From Liriodendron chinense (taxonomy: Eukaryota; Streptophyta; Magnoliopsida; Magnoliales; Magnoliaceae), in NCBI GenBank assembly GCA_003013855.2, contig ML058407.1:434001-498000 (forward strand): DNA of 64,000 nucleotides. The letters are read 5' to 3'. The translations under genes and the position numbers were made by a program. This document shows, piece after piece, positions 47,463 to 58,855 of the stretch (positions are counted from its first letter, which is position 1; each line of letters begins with the position of its first letter). The notes under the pieces are model-generated. The model was not told the DNA's origin. It saw only the letters and a program-made list of their open reading frames with translations, and ran no database searches.

Positions 47463-48580
47463 TCTCCTAGTCTGACGGAGGTATAGCATAGATTAGGTTT
47501 AGTTTTTTTTTCTATTTTAGTTCTACTGTTTTAATGGATTTAGTTGTCGGAGTTGCAGACTTCCATGATCGACTCTTTCAGGTACTATCATTCTCACTCT
47601 CTTGTATTTTACCATTGCTCTCATGTTCACGCTCATTGCATATCTTTTTACATTGAGGACAATGCAAGATTTGGTTGGGGGAGAGATGAGATTCCTCATC
47701 TAGCAGTTTGCAACATTTTCTAAAAATTCAAAACTCTTTTAAAAAAGCTTATTTCTATGCATTCGAGATGATACGAGTATAAGAAAAGAAGATACGAAGT
47801 GAGTGATGTTGCAAGTCTTGAACTACTCTTAATATAACGGTTTTATATGTGAATTCCCCTATTTATGTGATTGATAGAAAATTTGAACACTTTTTACACC
47901 TAGTTCACATCACACGATTTTCATGGTTTGAAAGGATTATGTGATTTGTGGATTGGCTAGACTTAGATTTGAGGTGTTGAGGAACCAAGCCGGGGTACTT
48001 TGTCCATCCTTGTCCATGGGAAAATAACGAAAGATATGGATTTCTAAAAATCTTATCTAATGTAAAAGAAAAAGGAAAAGGAAGGATGAAAATATGGGAA
48101 TGATGGATAAAATTGTGGAAAATTTCGAAAAGGGCTACCTATTACCAATCGGGGGATGGTCTACCCGTAACCAAAGCCAGAAATGAGACGTAGTGTGAAA
48201 GCTGTCGGAAGGACGGTAAGTCAAATTCTTGTCATAGGCTTGTTGTTGATCTGTACACCTTGAGATCTATAGTTTAGTTGATCTGGGAAGAAGATGATCC
48301 TGAAAACTCATGAGATGAGCTATCACTGTGCACATTAGGTTGACTTTTGTTCAAAGTTCTTCTATCTATCAATCAATCAGCGGCAATTCTATATGAACAC
48401 TTTTTATGTTTTGAGAGTTTAAGGTTACAACCTCTGTCAGCCCAATTTCTTTAATTTTTGTACTTGTATATCTTGGAATGAATAGAAGTATTGTTTCTGA
48501 AGAAGAGTTGGTTTTGGAAATTTGAACTTGTTTCACGCATATTTTGCTCGGGACTAGCAAAAAGCGCTGGTTGAGGGGTG
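47463..48580 (+). other. 3' UTR and PPT of element C
   Basis: Collinear with the other Athila 3' regions. Hairpin TTACATTGAGGACAATGCAA (47648-47667) then GGTTGGGGGAGAG. The PPT before the LTR is imperfect (GGTTGAGGGGTG). Confidence 0.8.
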
Positions 48581-49930
48581 TGTTGAACCTCAAATTTATA
48601 CATGATCTAGCCCATTAAATCACATTATATACATGGTTTGCATGTTTAAAAGGCACATCTAATGCATGTTTTGTGATTTTAGGAATGAGAGCGACTTCGC
48701 CCAATTGGTGACCAAAAAGATCAATTTAGAGCCCTTGGATGAAGACCTAAGGAGGGCCAAAGAACAAAGAAGAAGTAAAGAGAGGAGAGAAGAAGAAAAA
48801 GAAGAGAAATAGAAGTCCGACTGGTCATGATCGGTCGGCCAAGGGAACCACGACCGGTCAAGATCGGTCGGCCACCCTGTTGTCCCCCTCTCTAGAACGC
48901 TGGACCAAGGACCAATTTGGTCCGACCGGTCAAGACCGATCGGCCAATAGGTCGGGGCCCTCTCTGTGCATGCTGGACTCCACTCCATCAGGTCCGACCG
49001 GTCAAGACCGGTCGCCCATGCGTAAACAGCGCTTTCTATTTTGAAACTCCGAGTTTTTCTGCGCAAGTGCGTAATGCTACGCAATTCTGGAAGATTCCGA
49101 CGCGGTAGAGCCTCCCCACTATAAAAGGACACCTAGGGTCTCTTCCTAGGGCATCATAGAAGTGGAGGAACTTCGTGGAAGGTGAAGAGAGCCATCGTGG
49201 AGCGTCTGCAACTCTCCCGAATCTGGGTTTTTATGCTTTTTAGTTTTTTTTTATTGAGTTTTAGTTGTAGTATGACAATGCTCGGCTAGAATCTCTCAGC
49301 TAGGGCTGAGAGGTGAAGCTTGTAGCCAATTTCATGTTTAATTTAGTTTGATTCAAGTAATTTCACTTTAAGTCTGAATTTTGAATGTTCTAGTTCATAT
49401 AAAGTTGATATTTTTAGAAGTTTTATGAAAGTTCATGTGCTTCGGACATGGATTCCTTGCAATTCTCTGAGATTATCATGTTTTGTTTAATTAGATTCGA
49501 ATTATGGTAACCCTTGAGCATGTCATAGTCTATAGGCATGGCTTGTTACTCCGAAGGCTATGATTTCGAATGCTATGTGATTGAATAGGACTAGAACTTG
49601 GAAGTTCAACTTAAGTAAGATTGAATGTGTTTAATGCTTTATCTTCCAACTAGATGAGAGATAGAACTTCAAATCTAGTTGTCTTTTATGCTTGGATTGA
49701 TTGGATTGACATGGGATTGTTACAAGTGGATCCTTGAAAGCCTTAGTTCCTTTAAATACTGATTTTCCCAAATTACTGTTTAAGTTAGTTCTTTCAATTG
49801 AATCTCTTAATTATTTCAATCCTAGTTGCTGGAATAGTTTAGAATTAATTTTCTAATTCCCTGTGGATCGACCTCAGTCTTATCGAGATTTATTACTATA
49901 TCCCAACCTTGCACTTGAGGCGAGCGAACA
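48581..49930 (+). repeat. 3' LTR of element C
   Basis: 1350 bp. ACCGGT motifs at 48817-49014, less decayed than in the 5' copy (ACCGGTCAAGACCGGT is intact). Ends GCGAACA before TTTTT. Confidence 0.95.
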
Positions 49931-49935
49931 TTTTT

Positions 49936-50034
49936 ATAGTTTTCTTATGCTTTCAAGTAGTTTTTCTTATGATTTTAGTTGTAGCATGATGATGCTCGGC
50001 TAGAACCTCTTAGCTAAGGCTAAGGGGTGAAGCT
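49936..50034 (+). repeat. 3' LTR of G, last visible piece
   Basis: CTCGGCTAGAACCTCTTAGC segment of the R/U5 region, ending at AAGCT where the E-family LTR begins. Confidence 0.8.
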
Positions 50035-50566
50035 TGTTAGTGCACTTTTTTGTGGCATACTAGTGCACCTTGTTTGTCAATCACTTAGGTCAGTGAGTCT
50101 AAAGTCGGTTGAGCTTAATAAAGACGAAGACCGAAGACTCAAGTGGCCCTGCTGCTTCAAGGAGGAAGAAACAGGTAAAAGTGATGCCTTGGTGTGCCTT
50201 AACCTTGACTAAAACTAAACCCTTAACCTCTTGATGACCTTGACCATATTAGGAATACCCTTAGTCATCATAGATTGGCCCTAAGTGTCCCAAAAGATCA
50301 CCTAACTGTAGGCTAAGAGGTTGCATGTGCTGTGAAATTCAAACCCAAACCATTTTGTACACTACATAGCCTGTCCAACCGGTCGTGACCGGTCAAGACA
50401 AGTCAGACTGACTCCCAGACTGGACAGCACACTGCTATGTACACAGGCCATTGGGTTGACCGGTCTTGACCAGTTGGGCAGAGCCCCACTCTTGACAGCG
50501 TGCTCACTGCCTTAGCTGGCCTCTGGCCGATCGATCTTGATCGGTCGGGGCAGGTCTGATTAACAG
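50035..50566. repeat. Truncated E-family LTR
   Basis: Begins TGTTAGTGCACT. From about 50145 it matches E' (14687 onward), including three decayed ACCGGT pairs. It stops abruptly at GATTAACAGG, where J integrase sequence begins. No right LTR end and no target duplication are visible. Confidence 0.7.
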
Positions 50567-50793
50567 GAAGTAAGATGTATAAATTTCCAAAAGAAGATGG
50601 GAATGGACCCATGACATCGATGACCTAGTAATAAAAATTTTCGATTGTTAAGATGGGATTGAGTGGCATCATATTTTGATGGGATATGCCTCCCAATTTC
50701 TGATAAGGCTCACAAGCCTTACAGAACTCATGCATATCTTTGAACATGGTGGGCCAATAGAACCCAGCATTGCAGAATTTTGGCTGTAGTCTT
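50567..50793 (-). pseudogene. Element J integrase fragment
   Basis: Minus-strand integrase core (MGPFPSSFGNLYILL) and part of the preceding zinc region. It is collinear with 63203-63430 of K. The left end is cut at the E junction; the right end is I's insertion point, and reading resumes at 57573. Confidence 0.85.
50789..50793. repeat. Left target-site duplication of element I
   Basis: GTCTT, against ATCTT at 57573-57577 (4 of 5). Confidence 0.8.
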
Positions 50794-52611
50794 TGTTGAG
50801 CCATAAATATTACATATTTTAACCCCTTTTCATCATCACATTATGCATGGTTTTCATGTTTAAAGACTAATCTAATACATGCTATTATGATTGTAGGAAT
50901 GAGAAGGAGACTTCACCAATTCATGGTTAAAAGAGTCACTTTGTACGTCTTGAAGATCAAAGAAATAAAGGACAAGAGATCGAGGAAAGATGCAATACAA
51001 TGGAGGAAAAAAAGTATGAAAAAGTCACAATTTATAGCCTGACCGGCCGGCCGGCTGACAGGTCGGCCACGCACTTTTTAAAGCAGATTTTAAATACAGG
51101 TAGTCACCTTTTTGGTTTTCGGCCCTATTTTTTAGGCCCATCTTGATGATATTTGGAAATCTAACATGTCTAGGTCGAAGAGGATCTCGACGCCGAAATA
51201 ACCAAAGTGGTTTCGTGACGATCGGAGCTACGGATTGACCATGGCGGCCAAAACAATACGAACTGTCCAGAAGGTTTACAGATTTCGCTGCTCAACACTG
51301 GAATGGTCCAAGTGGCCCATCATTGATGATATAAAAGATCTAATTTAACCATCTTCTAGACCACATCTATAATGAATAACCACAAAGTTTCAGGTCAAAA
51401 GGATGTGTGGTTCGATCATACCTGTTGAAGAAAGATGGACCATCCAGAAAGATTCAATTGCGCAGATTTTATAAAAGGCCTAAGTGCTCTAATTTTCGCA
51501 CCTAATTCTGGAATTGATTTGGAAAATCTAATCCACCTATCATCTATAGGAGGAAGGTTTCTACTAATGTTTCAAATTTGAGATCAATCCGACTTCTGTA
51601 CACTCTGTAGCGTTGAAAGCAAGATGACTGGTTCTGGAGGTACCCGAATTGCTCGGTTTTGAGAGGTGGTCGCTAATCTGATTGGTTGGCCTATTCAGAA
51701 GACAATCTTAAAAATCTAAACCATTTATGAGGAAGATCAAGCTTTAGGGAAGCTATAAATCAAATTTAAAGGCAATCTGATCATTGGTTAAGCCGTACGA
51801 AGCGAAACAAAATCTATTATGTTGTGGTACTCTTGCTGTATTATAAAAGGAGGTGCTCTTTTCTATTTTAAGGTAGTCAAGGACGTAGGAAGCAAGGAGT
51901 TCAAGTCCTAGGAGGCTACCTAGCCTCCTACAACTAGTTTTTCTTCCTTTTCTTAGTTCTAGTTCTAGTTTTAATATCTTTTTTCTTAGTTAACCTCTTA
52001 GCTAGAGCTGGTGAAATTTGTAGTTAGTTTCAATGCTTTAATTTGTTTATGTAAGTACCATTTTCTTAATTTTAGATTTTAAACTTCTAGTTTGAATAAA
52101 GTTTGCATTTTTAGATGAATTATGAGAGTTTGTGTACTCCGGACATGAGTTCCTTGCAATTCTTTGAGATTACTATGATGGGTTTGTTTAGATTCAAATT
52201 GTAGTAACCCCAGAGCATGCCACAATCTCTTGGCATGGCTGTTACTTCGAAGGCTACAATTTTGAGTTTTATGTGCTTCATTAAAACTAAAAATCTAATT
52301 TCAGATTTAACTGGGACTATTTGTGCTTGAATGTTATATCCTCCAATTAGATAAGAGATAGAACTTTGATTCTAATTGTGTGGTGCTTGGATGAATGGAT
52401 TAGTATTGAACTACTACAAGTGGATCCTTAATGCTCTAGTTCTTTCCAAATCTCATATTTTTCTATTTTATGTTAAAAACTGTTTTCCTAAACTTCTTAG
52501 ATTCTAGTTATTAGAGTAGTTGGAATTGTTTACTTCTTTCCCCGTGGATCGACCTTGGTCTTACCATAAATTATCACTACATCGCAGCCTTGCACTTGAG
52601 GCGAGCGAATA
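50794..52611 (+). repeat. 5' LTR of element I
   Basis: 1818 bp, TGTTGAGCCAT to GCGAATA (A-to-T in the terminal ACA). GACCGGCCGGCCGGC array at 51041-51070 and TATA (TTATAAAAGG) at 51841-51850. The body from about 51120 on matches H's LTR; the first 300 bp do not. Confidence 0.93.
51841..51850 (+). promoter_or_regulatory. TATA box of I's 5' LTR
   Basis: TTATAAAAGG; the same site is at 56798-56807 in the 3' LTR and on the minus strand in both H LTRs. It lies about 770 bp from the GGCCGGCC array, much further than in B or C. Confidence 0.65.
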
Positions 52612-52617
52612 AGTTTT

Positions 52618-52635
52618 TGGCGCCGTTGCCGGGGA
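52618..52635 (+). promoter_or_regulatory. Primer-binding site of element I (perfect tRNA-Asp type)
   Basis: TGGCGCCGTTGCCGGGGA, identical to the complement of the plant tRNA-Asp 3' end. Confidence 0.95.
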
Positions 52636-52869
52636 AAATGTTAAACGGTTGTAATTGTTCTAGTAGATATGGAGTAGTCTTAGTTAGGTAGGATTTTCAA
52701 TTTTTTTAGAGTAGGGTTATTTTTTCTAGATTACTAACAATTTTTTATTTGATTTTGTACGACATTGTTGCTGACATAGATCTACTCTATTGGGTAACAT
52801 CTCCCCATCTCCCTTCTTTTTGTTATTTTTTCTAGATTAGGGTAGTTTTCAATTCCTTAAAATTTCATC
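52636..52869 (+). other. Leader of element I
   Basis: A/T-rich, collinear with H's leader. ATTACTAACAATTTTTTA near 52732 resembles a branch site with pyrimidines, but no clear splice acceptor follows. Confidence 0.55.
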
Positions 52870-54526
52870 ATGTATGATTGGACGAATGGTGCGTACCAGT
52901 ACCTTTTGGAGAATGAGACGTTGGATTGAGGGACCCAAACTCATTGTGATCGAGATACCTCCAAGCATGAGTATTTTTTTGAGCTTCAAAGAACCTCCAC
53001 TACCCCCCCACGTAAGACGATGCGTGATCACATTAATGAAAGCAATACACATATTAAGACACGACGTAAGACGATGAGGGAATACCAGAATGAAGAAAAA
53101 TCAAATAATGATTATCTGGGGAAAATATTACATGATTACAAGATTGAAAATAACATGAGTGTTCCACCGGTTATGGTAGGAGGTGTGCAACAGCAAAAGG
53201 AACGGGTGAATAGTGGCCAACCAGGTTAAGACAATGCATGATCACTTATATGGATATGGTTATCAACCATCATATAACTCTTCATCCTACAATGCGTACG
53301 GTCTTAATTGGGGAAACCACCATTCTCCTTGTTCAAGGGAAGAACTAACCGTGGTTATTAACAATCACCCTAAAACATCTTCATCTTGTGATGACATGTA
53401 TACACAAATACTTGAGGAAATATGGAAAGAGCATGTAGATGAACAATCAAATCAAGCTTACTCGCCATCTTGTGAAGACATTGAGCCCGAAATTTGGGGC
53501 ATCGAATCAATCCCCTCCAATGAGGAGGATGGGGCTACCTAAGTCCCACCTTCTTCGGATTTAATGAATAGACTTTTAGAGGAGATTGATCTTGATGATC
53601 CCAATGTCATCATTAATTGTGGTGAGTCCACAATCTCTTTTGGATGTTTTGAACTCAATGATAAAGAGATTTCAATGACGGTTGACGAACTCGAGGAATC
53701 CATTAAATCTGAAAGCAATAATGGGGTTACTTACAGTGAGGGTTCAGTGGATGCTTATGAACCTATGGTTTCTTTTTCCCAAGGGCATAATGATTATGAC
53801 TCTCTAGAGGATATGCATGTTAGAGAGATGGTCGAAGTTGATATTTTTGAGTCACTCCACCAACTTTACATGCTTAATTTTAATGTGGAGAATGAGACTC
53901 CCATGAGTGAAAATTCAAATTCTTTGGTTGAATGCTTGGCTCACTTTGAAAATTCAAACGACCCCATGATTCAAGAGATTGTTAAAGCCTTGCATACTTT
54001 CGACTTGGTGCTTCATATTAGTTATGGAGAACCTAGTTTGGAAGAATTCCACTCCATGGAGGGCGAGTCCCTCACCATCGAAACTGGATTTATGCACTCA
54101 CTCAAGCAAGATCATGATCCTTCATCCAACTATCTCGATTTCCTAGAGGAATGCTTGGCCCACTCTTATGATCTTGATGATGAGATGATTAAGGAGTTCG
54201 ATATTTTGTTAGACACGGTGTCGGTGCCTGAAGAACATCATTCCACTGATTTACACTCTTTACCATTATTTGTGGAAGCACTGTATAATTCTGAAATTGT
54301 GGAGGAGACAACTTTAACCAATAAAAACTTGATGAATGTCTCTCCACCATCATGGGTCCTTCAGCCCATTGCAAATTCTAATTGGGAGGACCCGTTTCTA
54401 ATCAATCATAACCCAGATTAGAATTTGAGGAGATATCTTTTTGCTGCTCTTATTTCCTTCTATCATGCATGTGGTGCACATAAATATTGGAGTTTAATGA
54501 AGAAAATCATCCATGTTTACTGTTGA
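52870..54526 (+). pseudogene. H/I-family acidic protein, I copy
   Basis: About 552 codons from ATG 52870 (MYDWTNGAYQYLLENE). RKTMRDH, RKTMREY and a KTM box near 53228 correspond to H's repeated boxes. The acidic body has two CLAH boxes (LVECLAHFENSNDPMIQEIV and EECLAHSYDLDDEMIKEF). The first resembles C's linker and the second J's; H keeps only the second. The C-terminal part SPPSWVLQPIANSNWEDPFL matches H. Breaks: TGA at 52927-52929, one extra base near 53225, CAA-to-TAA at 53540-53542, CAG-to-TAG at 54419-54421. H has different lesions, so the ancestral frame was open. Confidence 0.8.
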
Positions 54527-55746
54527 GCAAGACTTTGGATGGTCCTTATGAGAAATTTTTTGAAATTCATGAAGATCCTGCTCAAATTTGATCATGTAGT
54601 CGATCGGACTAATCAAAGGTAGGTAGGTAGGTTAGGATTTATTTTTCTGTAATTAGGATTAAATAACTCTCATTGAGAAAATGGAAGATGCTAGAATTGA
54701 TCAACTTGCTATCCCAGGTGCTCCCGTTCTCACTCTCCTTTATTTAATGTCATTACTCTTATGTCATGCTTATTGCATATCTTGTTACAATGAGGATAAT
54801 GTAAGATTTTGGTTAGGGGATGAGATTCCTTAGATGAATCTACTAGCTTTTGTGACATTAAGAGCAATTACATAGAAAATTTTTGAATTTTCTGAAAATT
54901 CAAAACTCTTTTTAGAAAACTTTATTTCTATACATTCGGGATGATACGAGTATAAGAAAAGGAGATACGAAGTGAGTGATATTGGAAGTCTTGAACTACC
55001 TTTAATATAATGGTTTTATAAGTGAATTCCCCTATTTATATGATTGATAGAAAATTTGAACACTTTTACACCTAGTTCACATTACACAATTTTCATGGTT
55101 TGAAAGGATTATGTAGCTTCGTAGATTGGCTAGACTTAGATTTAAGGTGTTGAGGAACCACGCCGGGGTACTTTGTCCATCCTTGTCTATGGAAAAATAA
55201 CGAAAGATATGGATTTCTAAAAATCCTATCTAATCTGTATGAAAAGGAAAGAAGGAAAGAAAATGTAGGTATGATTGAGAATATAGTGGAAAATTCTGAA
55301 AGAGGGCTACCTAATACCAACCGGGGGATGGTCTACCCTAACTAAAGTCGAAAATGCGATGTAGTGTGAAAGCCATCGGAAGGATGGTAAGACAAATTCA
55401 TGTCATAGGCTTGTTGTTGATCTGTACACTTTTAGACCCATAGTTCAGTTGATCTATGAAGAAGATAATCCCGAAAACTCATGAGATGAACATTCACTAT
55501 GCACACTAGGTTGAATTTGTTCAAGTTCTTCTATTTATCAATCGATCAGTGAGAATTCTATATGAACACTTATTATATTTTGAGAAGTTTGAGGTTTCAG
55601 CTTCTATCACCTAGTTTCTCTGATTTTTGCACTTGTATGTCTTGGAATGTATAAAAGCATTGTTTCTGAAGGAGAGTTTGGTTTTAGAGATTTGAACTTG
55701 TTTCACACATGTTTTGCTCTGAACTAGCAAAATGCTGGTTAGGGGG
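54527..55746 (+). other. 3' UTR and PPT of element I
   Basis: Hairpin, slightly decayed (TTACAATGAGGATAATGTAA, 54785-54804), G-rich tract GGTTAGGGGATGAG, conserved 3' blocks, and a PPT (GGTTAGGGGG) before the LTR. Confidence 0.8.
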
Positions 55747-57572
55747 TGTTTTGAGCCATAAATATTACATATTCTAACCCATTTTCATCATCACATTATG
55801 CAAGGTTTTCATGTTTAAATACTAATCTAATACATGTTTTTGTGATTGTAGGAATGAGAGGGAGACTTCACCAATTCATGGTTAAAAGAGTCACTTTGTA
55901 TGCCTTGAAGATCAAAGAAATAAAGGACAAGAGATGGAGGAAAGATGCAATGCAATGGAGAAAGAAAAGTATGAAAAAATCATAATTTATAGCCTGACCG
56001 GCCGGCCGGCTGACAGGTCGGCCACGCACTTTCTAAAGTAGATTTCAAATACAGGCAGTCCCATTTTTTATTTTTTGGCCCATTTTTTGGGGCCCATCTT
56101 GATGATATTTGGAAATCCAACCCATCCATGTTGAAGAGGAGCTCGACGCCGAAATAACCCAAGTGGTTTCGTGTCGATCGGAGCTACGGATTGACCGTGG
56201 CGACCAAAACAATACGAACTGTCAAGAAGGTTTCCAGATTTCGCTGCTCAACACTGGAATGGTCCAGGTGGCCCATCATTGATGATATGAAAAATCTAAT
56301 TTAACCATCTTCTAAACCACATCTATATATGAATAACCACAAAGTTTCAGGTTAAAAGGATGTGTGCTTTGATCGTATCGGTTGAAGAAAGATGGACCAT
56401 GCAGAAAGATTCAACTGCGCAGATTTTATAAAAGGCCTAAGTGTTCTAATTTTTGCACCTAATTCTGGAATTGATTTGGAAAATCTAATCCATCTATCAT
56501 CTAAAGGAGGAAGGTTTCTACTAATACTCCAAATTTGAGATCAATCTGACCTCTATACACTCCGTAGCGTTGAAAGCAAAATGACTGGTTTTGGAGGTAC
56601 CCGAATTGCATGATTTTGAGAGGCGGTCGTTGATCTGGTTGGTGGGCCCATTCAGAAGATAATCTTGAAAATCTAAGCCATTTATGAGGAAGATCAAGTT
56701 CCAGGGAAGCTACAAATCAAATTTGAAGGCAATCCGATCATTGGTTAAGCCGTACGAAGCGAAACAAAATTTGTTATGTTGCGATACTCTTGCTGTATTA
56801 TAAAAGGAGGTACTCTCTTCTATTCTAGGGTACTCAAGGACGTGGGAAGCAAGGAGTTCAAGTCCTACGAGGCTACCTAGCCTCCTACAACTAGTTTTTC
56901 TTCCTTTTCTTAGTTCTAGTTCTAATTTTAATATGTTTTTTCTTAGTTAACCTCTTAGCTAGAGCTAGAGGTGAAATTTGTAGTTGGTTTCAATGCTTTA
57001 ATTTGTTTATGTAAGTACCATTTTCTTAATTTTAGATTTTGAACTTCTAATTTGAATAAAGTTTGCATTTTTAGATGAATTATGAGAGTTTGTGTACTCC
57101 GGACATGAGTTCCTTGCAATTCTCTAAGATTGCTATGATGGGTTTGGTTAGATTCGAATTGTAGTAACCCCAGAGCATGCCACAGTCTCTTGGCATGGTT
57201 GTTACTTCAAAGGATACAATTTTGAGTTCTATGTGCTGCATTAGAACTAAAAATCTAATTTTCAGATTTAACTGGGACTGTTTGTGCTTGAATGTTATGT
57301 CCACCAATTAGATGAGAGATAGAACTTTGATTCTAATTGTGTTGTGCTTGGATGAATGGATTAGTATTGAACTACTACAAGTGGATCTTTGATGCTCTAG
57401 TTCTTTCCAAATCTCAGATTTTTCTATTTTCTATTAAAAACTATTTTCCTAAACTTCTTAGATTCTAGTTATTGGAGTAGTTGGAATTGTTTACTTCTTT
57501 CCCTGTGGATCAACCTTGGTCTTACTGTGAATTATCACTACATTGCAGCCTTGCACTTGAGGCGAGCAAACA
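55747..57572 (+). repeat. 3' LTR of element I
   Basis: 1826 bp. The start reads TGTTTTGAGCC (two extra T against the 5' copy); it ends GCAAACA. Array at 55995-56025, TATA 56798-56807. Confidence 0.92.
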
Positions 57573-57965
57573 ATCTTCTTAGCTGAGAAGTGGTCACCAC
57601 ACGCTTGGGAATGACTAAAGGAGATGATACTGTGTGGCTCATCTTCTAGCACGCATCTCCTTATAATCTAATCAGGACAGTACTTGAACAAGTACAGGTC
57701 ATCCTATAGGAACTTTCTTACCTTGCTGAAGAACTTATCTTTATCTTGCTTTTTCCAATGTGTTAGAATGATACCTGTAGCAAGATAGTTAGCAAGGTCC
57801 GCATACCATGGTAATTGAGAGACTTGAAAAAGTTCTTCATCAGGGAACATGTCATTGATCGCAGTCGTCTCAGAGGAATCGGTGAGAACAAGTAGTGAGA
57901 GATGGTCAGCCACTACGTTCTCTACTCCCTTTTTGTCTTGTATTTCTATGTCAAATTCTTAGAGT
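57573..57965 (-). pseudogene. Element J integrase N-terminal part
   Basis: Open for 69 residues (MADHLSLLVLTDSSETTAIN ... KKQDKDKFFSKVRKFL). This is the linker between RNase H and the integrase zinc domain, followed by a decayed part up to the I insertion. It matches K at 63540-63756. Confidence 0.82.
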
Positions 57966-58855
57966 AGGAGGATCCATCACAACAAGCGCGGCTTAGCATC
58001 CTTCTTAGAAAGAAGGTACTTAAGTGCAGCATGATCGGTAAATATTATGATTTTGGATCCGATCAGGTAGGACCTAAACTTGTCCAAAGCAAATACTACG
58101 GCTAAGAGTTCCTGTTCCGTAGTGGTGTAATTTTCTTGAGCCAAGTTTAGAGTTCTACTTGCATAGTAGATGACGTATGGCTTCTTCTCTTTTCTCTGGC
58201 CTAAAACTACCCCAATAGCGTAATCACTGGCGTCGCACATGATCTCAAAAGGAATGCTCCAATCAGGTGGTTGCATTATAGGAACACATGTCAACATACC
58301 TTTAAGTTTGACAAAGGCATTTTGGCATTCCTCATTCCACTCGAATGAGTTTTCCTTTTGGAGGAGGTTGTATAAAAGACGAGAGAGAGTACTAAAGTCC
58401 TTGATGAACCTCCTATAGAATCCAGCATGTCCTAAAAAGGACCACACATCTCGTACGCTCTTGGGTGATGGAAGGTCAGAGATTATATCAATTTTAGCCT
58501 TGTCCACCTCGATTCCTTTGGCTGAGATAATGTTACCAAGAACTATTCCCTTTTGAACCATAAAGTGACATTTCTCCCAATTCAGCACAAGCTTTTTGTC
58601 TTCACACATTTTCAAAACAGTTTTTAAGTGCATAAGGCACTCATCAAAGTCGCGACCAAATATAGAGAAGTTGTCCATGAAAACTTCAAGAATTTTCCCC
58701 ACCATATTTGAAAAGATACTTAACATGCAACGTTGAAAAGTGGCAGGGGCATTGCACAGTCCAAACGGCATCCTTTAATAAGCAAAAGTGCCGAATGGAC
58801 ATGTGAATGTTATCTTCTCTTGGTCCTCTAGGGCAATCTCTATTTGGTTGTACCG
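57966..58855 (-). pseudogene. Element J RT C-terminal half and RNase H
   Basis: 264 open residues from MPFGLCNAPATFQRC. The RT active-site box reads FMDNF: the second aspartate of FMDD is asparagine (AAC, plus 58670-58672), so RT would be inactive. RNase H is complete (CDASDYAIGVVLGQRKEKKP, TTTEQELLAVVFAL, FTDHAALKYLLSKKDAKPRL). A frame break lies just upstream near 58770-58870. Confidence 0.87.

Larger units (their letters stand above)
37871..49930 (+). mobile_element. Element C: Athila element with gag, PR, RT, RNase H and IN, all broken
   Basis: LTRs 37871-39209 and 48581-49930, TSD TTTTT (37866-37870 and 49931-49935). Plus-strand order is gag, knuckle, protease (interrupted by a solo LTR), RT, RNase H, integrase, 3' UTR. 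Without the solo LTR it is about 9 kb, short for Athila because most of the leader and PBS is missing. It has no env-like frame. Confidence 0.94.
27223..50034 (+). mobile_element. Element G: Athila remnant hosting D, H and C
   Basis: The plus-strand 3' part of pol (27223-29348), 3' UTR (to 30487) and a 3' LTR in pieces: 30488-30851, 37624-37870, 49936-50034. H and C fill the gaps with target duplications. The 5' part should lie left of D, outside the window. The end of the LTR was lost where E is inserted or at the breakpoint near 50567. It is among the oldest layers: the frame has many stops and small deletions. Confidence 0.85.
50794..57572 (+). mobile_element. Element I: sister of H, non-autonomous with one acidic ORF
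   Basis: LTRs 50794-52611 and 55747-57572, a perfect tRNA-Asp PBS, the acidic frame (52870-54526), and Athila-type 3' UTR and PPT; 6779 bp. The interior is 3.1 kb. It lacks CA, knuckle, protease and pol. It is inserted in J's integrase. Confidence 0.94.

Noticed and set aside
37871..49930. Endogenous pararetrovirus
   Set aside because: True LTRs with TSDs, tRNA-Asp PBS and an integrase are present; no movement or coat protein region.
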